From positions 1 through 5,382 of the forward strand of contig CAITLX010000089.1 of NCBI GenBank assembly GCA_903893335.1: a stretch of DNA of 5,382 bases. The letters run 5' to 3'. Source of the DNA: an uncultured delta proteobacterium (lineage in GTDB: Bacteria > Myxococcota_A > Polyangia > Polyangiales > Polyangiaceae). Below, one piece after another: positions 4,397 to 5,382 of the stretch. Position 1 is the stretch's first letter. The number at the start of each line of letters is the position of its first letter. The notes beneath the pieces were generated by a model that was not told the origin of the DNA, searched no databases, and saw only the letters and a program-made list of their open reading frames with translations. Both the position numbers and the translations under genes were made by a program.

Positions 4397-5382
4397 TCAG
4401 TAGGGCGACGCCTGGATGAGCCCGCGCGGCGTCGCCGCGGGAGCGGGTGCGGGTGCTGGCGCTGCGGGTGCGGGATCGACGCGAGTGGGTGAGGGGCTCG
4501 ACGTGGGGCGCGCGTCGGTGCGGGCCAGGGCGCGCGCCGGGGGCGTGGGGTGCGGCGTACGCGCATCGGTTCCCGCGTCGGGCGGATCGACCTGGGGCGG
4601 CTCGGTCGAGGCCGCGAGCGGCGCCGGCGCAGCGGCCGCGGGGATCGGCGGAGAGGCCGACGCGACGAGCCCCGACGCGCTCGCGGCGGGTTGGGTCCCC
4701 TCGCTGCGAGGGCCGCGGACTGCCAGCGTGACGACGAGCCCCGTCGCCGCGACTCCGACGAGCGCTGCCACGCCGCGCGTGACCGCGACGCGCCGGTTGG
4801 GGGTGGGCGCGGGGGCGGCCTGCGTGGCGGCGATCGCGGCCTGGGTCGCCTCGATCTCGGCGTGGGTGTCGGCCGAGGCGAACGCGGGATCGTACGACGA
4901 GGGCTGCGGGCGCGCCGCGTCGCCGCCCGCGTGGCGCTCGAGCGCGCGCGCGAGGGGCGCGAGGTCGGCGAGGCGCTCGTCGCGGTGCTTGACCAGGCAG
5001 GCGTCGATGAGCGCGGCGAGGTCGGGGGGCAGGGTGGGGCAGGCGTCGGCGACCTTGGGGATGCTGCCGGTGAGGAACACGCGGTACATCTCGCCCAGGT
5101 TGTCGAAGTCGATCGGGCGGCGCCCCGTGAGGAGCTCGAACAGGATGACCCCGAGCGACCAGACGTCGGTGCGGTGGTCGATCGTCTTCTCGCTCATCGC
5201 CTGTTCGAACGACATGTAGAGCGGCGTCCCGAGCAGCGCGCCGGTGCGCGTCTGGCTTCCCGCGGCGCTCGCGACGAGGCTCTCCTTGTCGACGAACTTC
5301 GCGATGCCGAAATCGAGCACCTTGGGGACGGTGGTGCCGTCGCCGTCGATGGCGAGGAACACGTTGTCGGGCTTCAGGTCAC
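4397..5382 (-). CDS. Hanks-type Ser/Thr protein kinase, C-terminal part (N-terminus beyond right edge)
   Basis: The frame is open to the right edge and enters at the catalytic loop, reading DLKPDN (the HRDLKPDN motif minus its first residues). The magnesium-binding DFG follows as LDFGIAK at about 5300-5317, then the activation segment end GTPLYMSFEQ and DVWSLGVILFELLTGRRP (kinase subdomain IX). A C-terminal lobe extends to about 4940. The usual Ala-Pro-Glu motif reads Ser-Phe-Glu here, with the Glu kept. After a linker rich in Ala, Thr and Gln comes a transmembrane helix at about 4718-4774 (GVAALVGVAATGLVVTLAV) and a Pro/Ala-rich extracytoplasmic tail ending RGLIQASPY. The enzyme would phosphorylate Ser/Thr of cytoplasmic targets, with the tail outside the membrane. 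The P-loop and the catalytic Lys are outside the window. No recognisable sensor domain follows the transmembrane helix. The gene converges on the lipoprotein gene and is not in its operon. Confidence 0.92.
   Translation of the reverse strand, partial: DLKPDNVFLAIDGDGTTVPKVLDFGIAKFVDKESLVASAAGSQTRTGALLGTPLYMSFEQAMSEKTIDHRTDVWSLGVILFELLTGRRPIDFDNLGEMYRVFLTGSIPKVADACPTLPPDLAALIDACLVKHRDERLADLAPLARALERHAGGDAARPQPSSYDPAFASADTHAEIEATQAAIAATQAAPAPTPNRRVAVTRGVAALVGVAATGLVVTLAVRGPRSEGTQPAASASGLVASASPPIPAAAAPAPLAASTEPPQVDPPDAGTDARTPHPTPPARALARTDARPTSSPSPTRVDPAPAAPAPAPAPAATPRGLIQASPY

Noticed and set aside
4416..5219. Plus-strand open frame antisense to the kinase
   Set aside because: The opposite strand has unambiguous kinase motifs; this frame is Ala/Arg/Ser-rich shadow.

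Overview
The window is very GC-rich with strong third-position GC bias. It encodes myxobacterial-style envelope proteins (cysteine-rich secreted repeats, TPR/PEGA-like proteins with a C-terminal membrane hairpin, DUF1554-type lipoproteins) and a Hanks-type Ser/Thr kinase with a Pro/Ala-rich tail. Together these suggest a member of the Myxococcota, probably of the Polyangiales. This is an inference from gene style; no rRNA or other marker gene is present. There are no tRNAs, rRNAs, CRISPR arrays or recognisable mobile elements.

Layout. Positions 1-2613 hold a leftward (minus-strand) cluster. Its first gene is a secreted/membrane-anchored protein with two tandem Dickkopf-like Cys-rich units, a long Ala/Pro stalk and a transmembrane segment (1060-2613). 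A possible 27-codon mini-cistron overlaps its end (987-1070). Next come an unrecognised soluble 231-residue protein with a GTG start overlapping the mini-cistron stop (295-990) and the N-terminal part of a DUF4337 membrane protein that runs off the left edge (1-234). A GC-rich hairpin sits between the last two genes.

A ~100-bp divergent intergenic region (2614-2715) separates this cluster from a rightward pair. The pair consists of an exported TPR-like/PEGA-like protein with two C-terminal membrane segments (2716-3609) and, 7 bp later, a lipoprotein with a DUF1554 (endostatin/C-type-lectin-like) domain (3617-4348). Converging on it from the right edge is the C-terminal two-thirds of a Ser/Thr protein kinase (4397-5382), which enters the window at its catalytic loop.

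The leftward cluster looks like one transcription unit combining an exported Cys-rich protein, a cytoplasmic partner and an integral membrane protein, so an envelope-associated complex is a reasonable guess. The rightward pair is a separate envelope unit. Neither has an assignable pathway from sequence alone. The most notable features are the nested stop/start overlaps at 987-1070, the paired five-cysteine units, and the 30-bp and 6-bp tandem repeats inside the stalk coding sequence.
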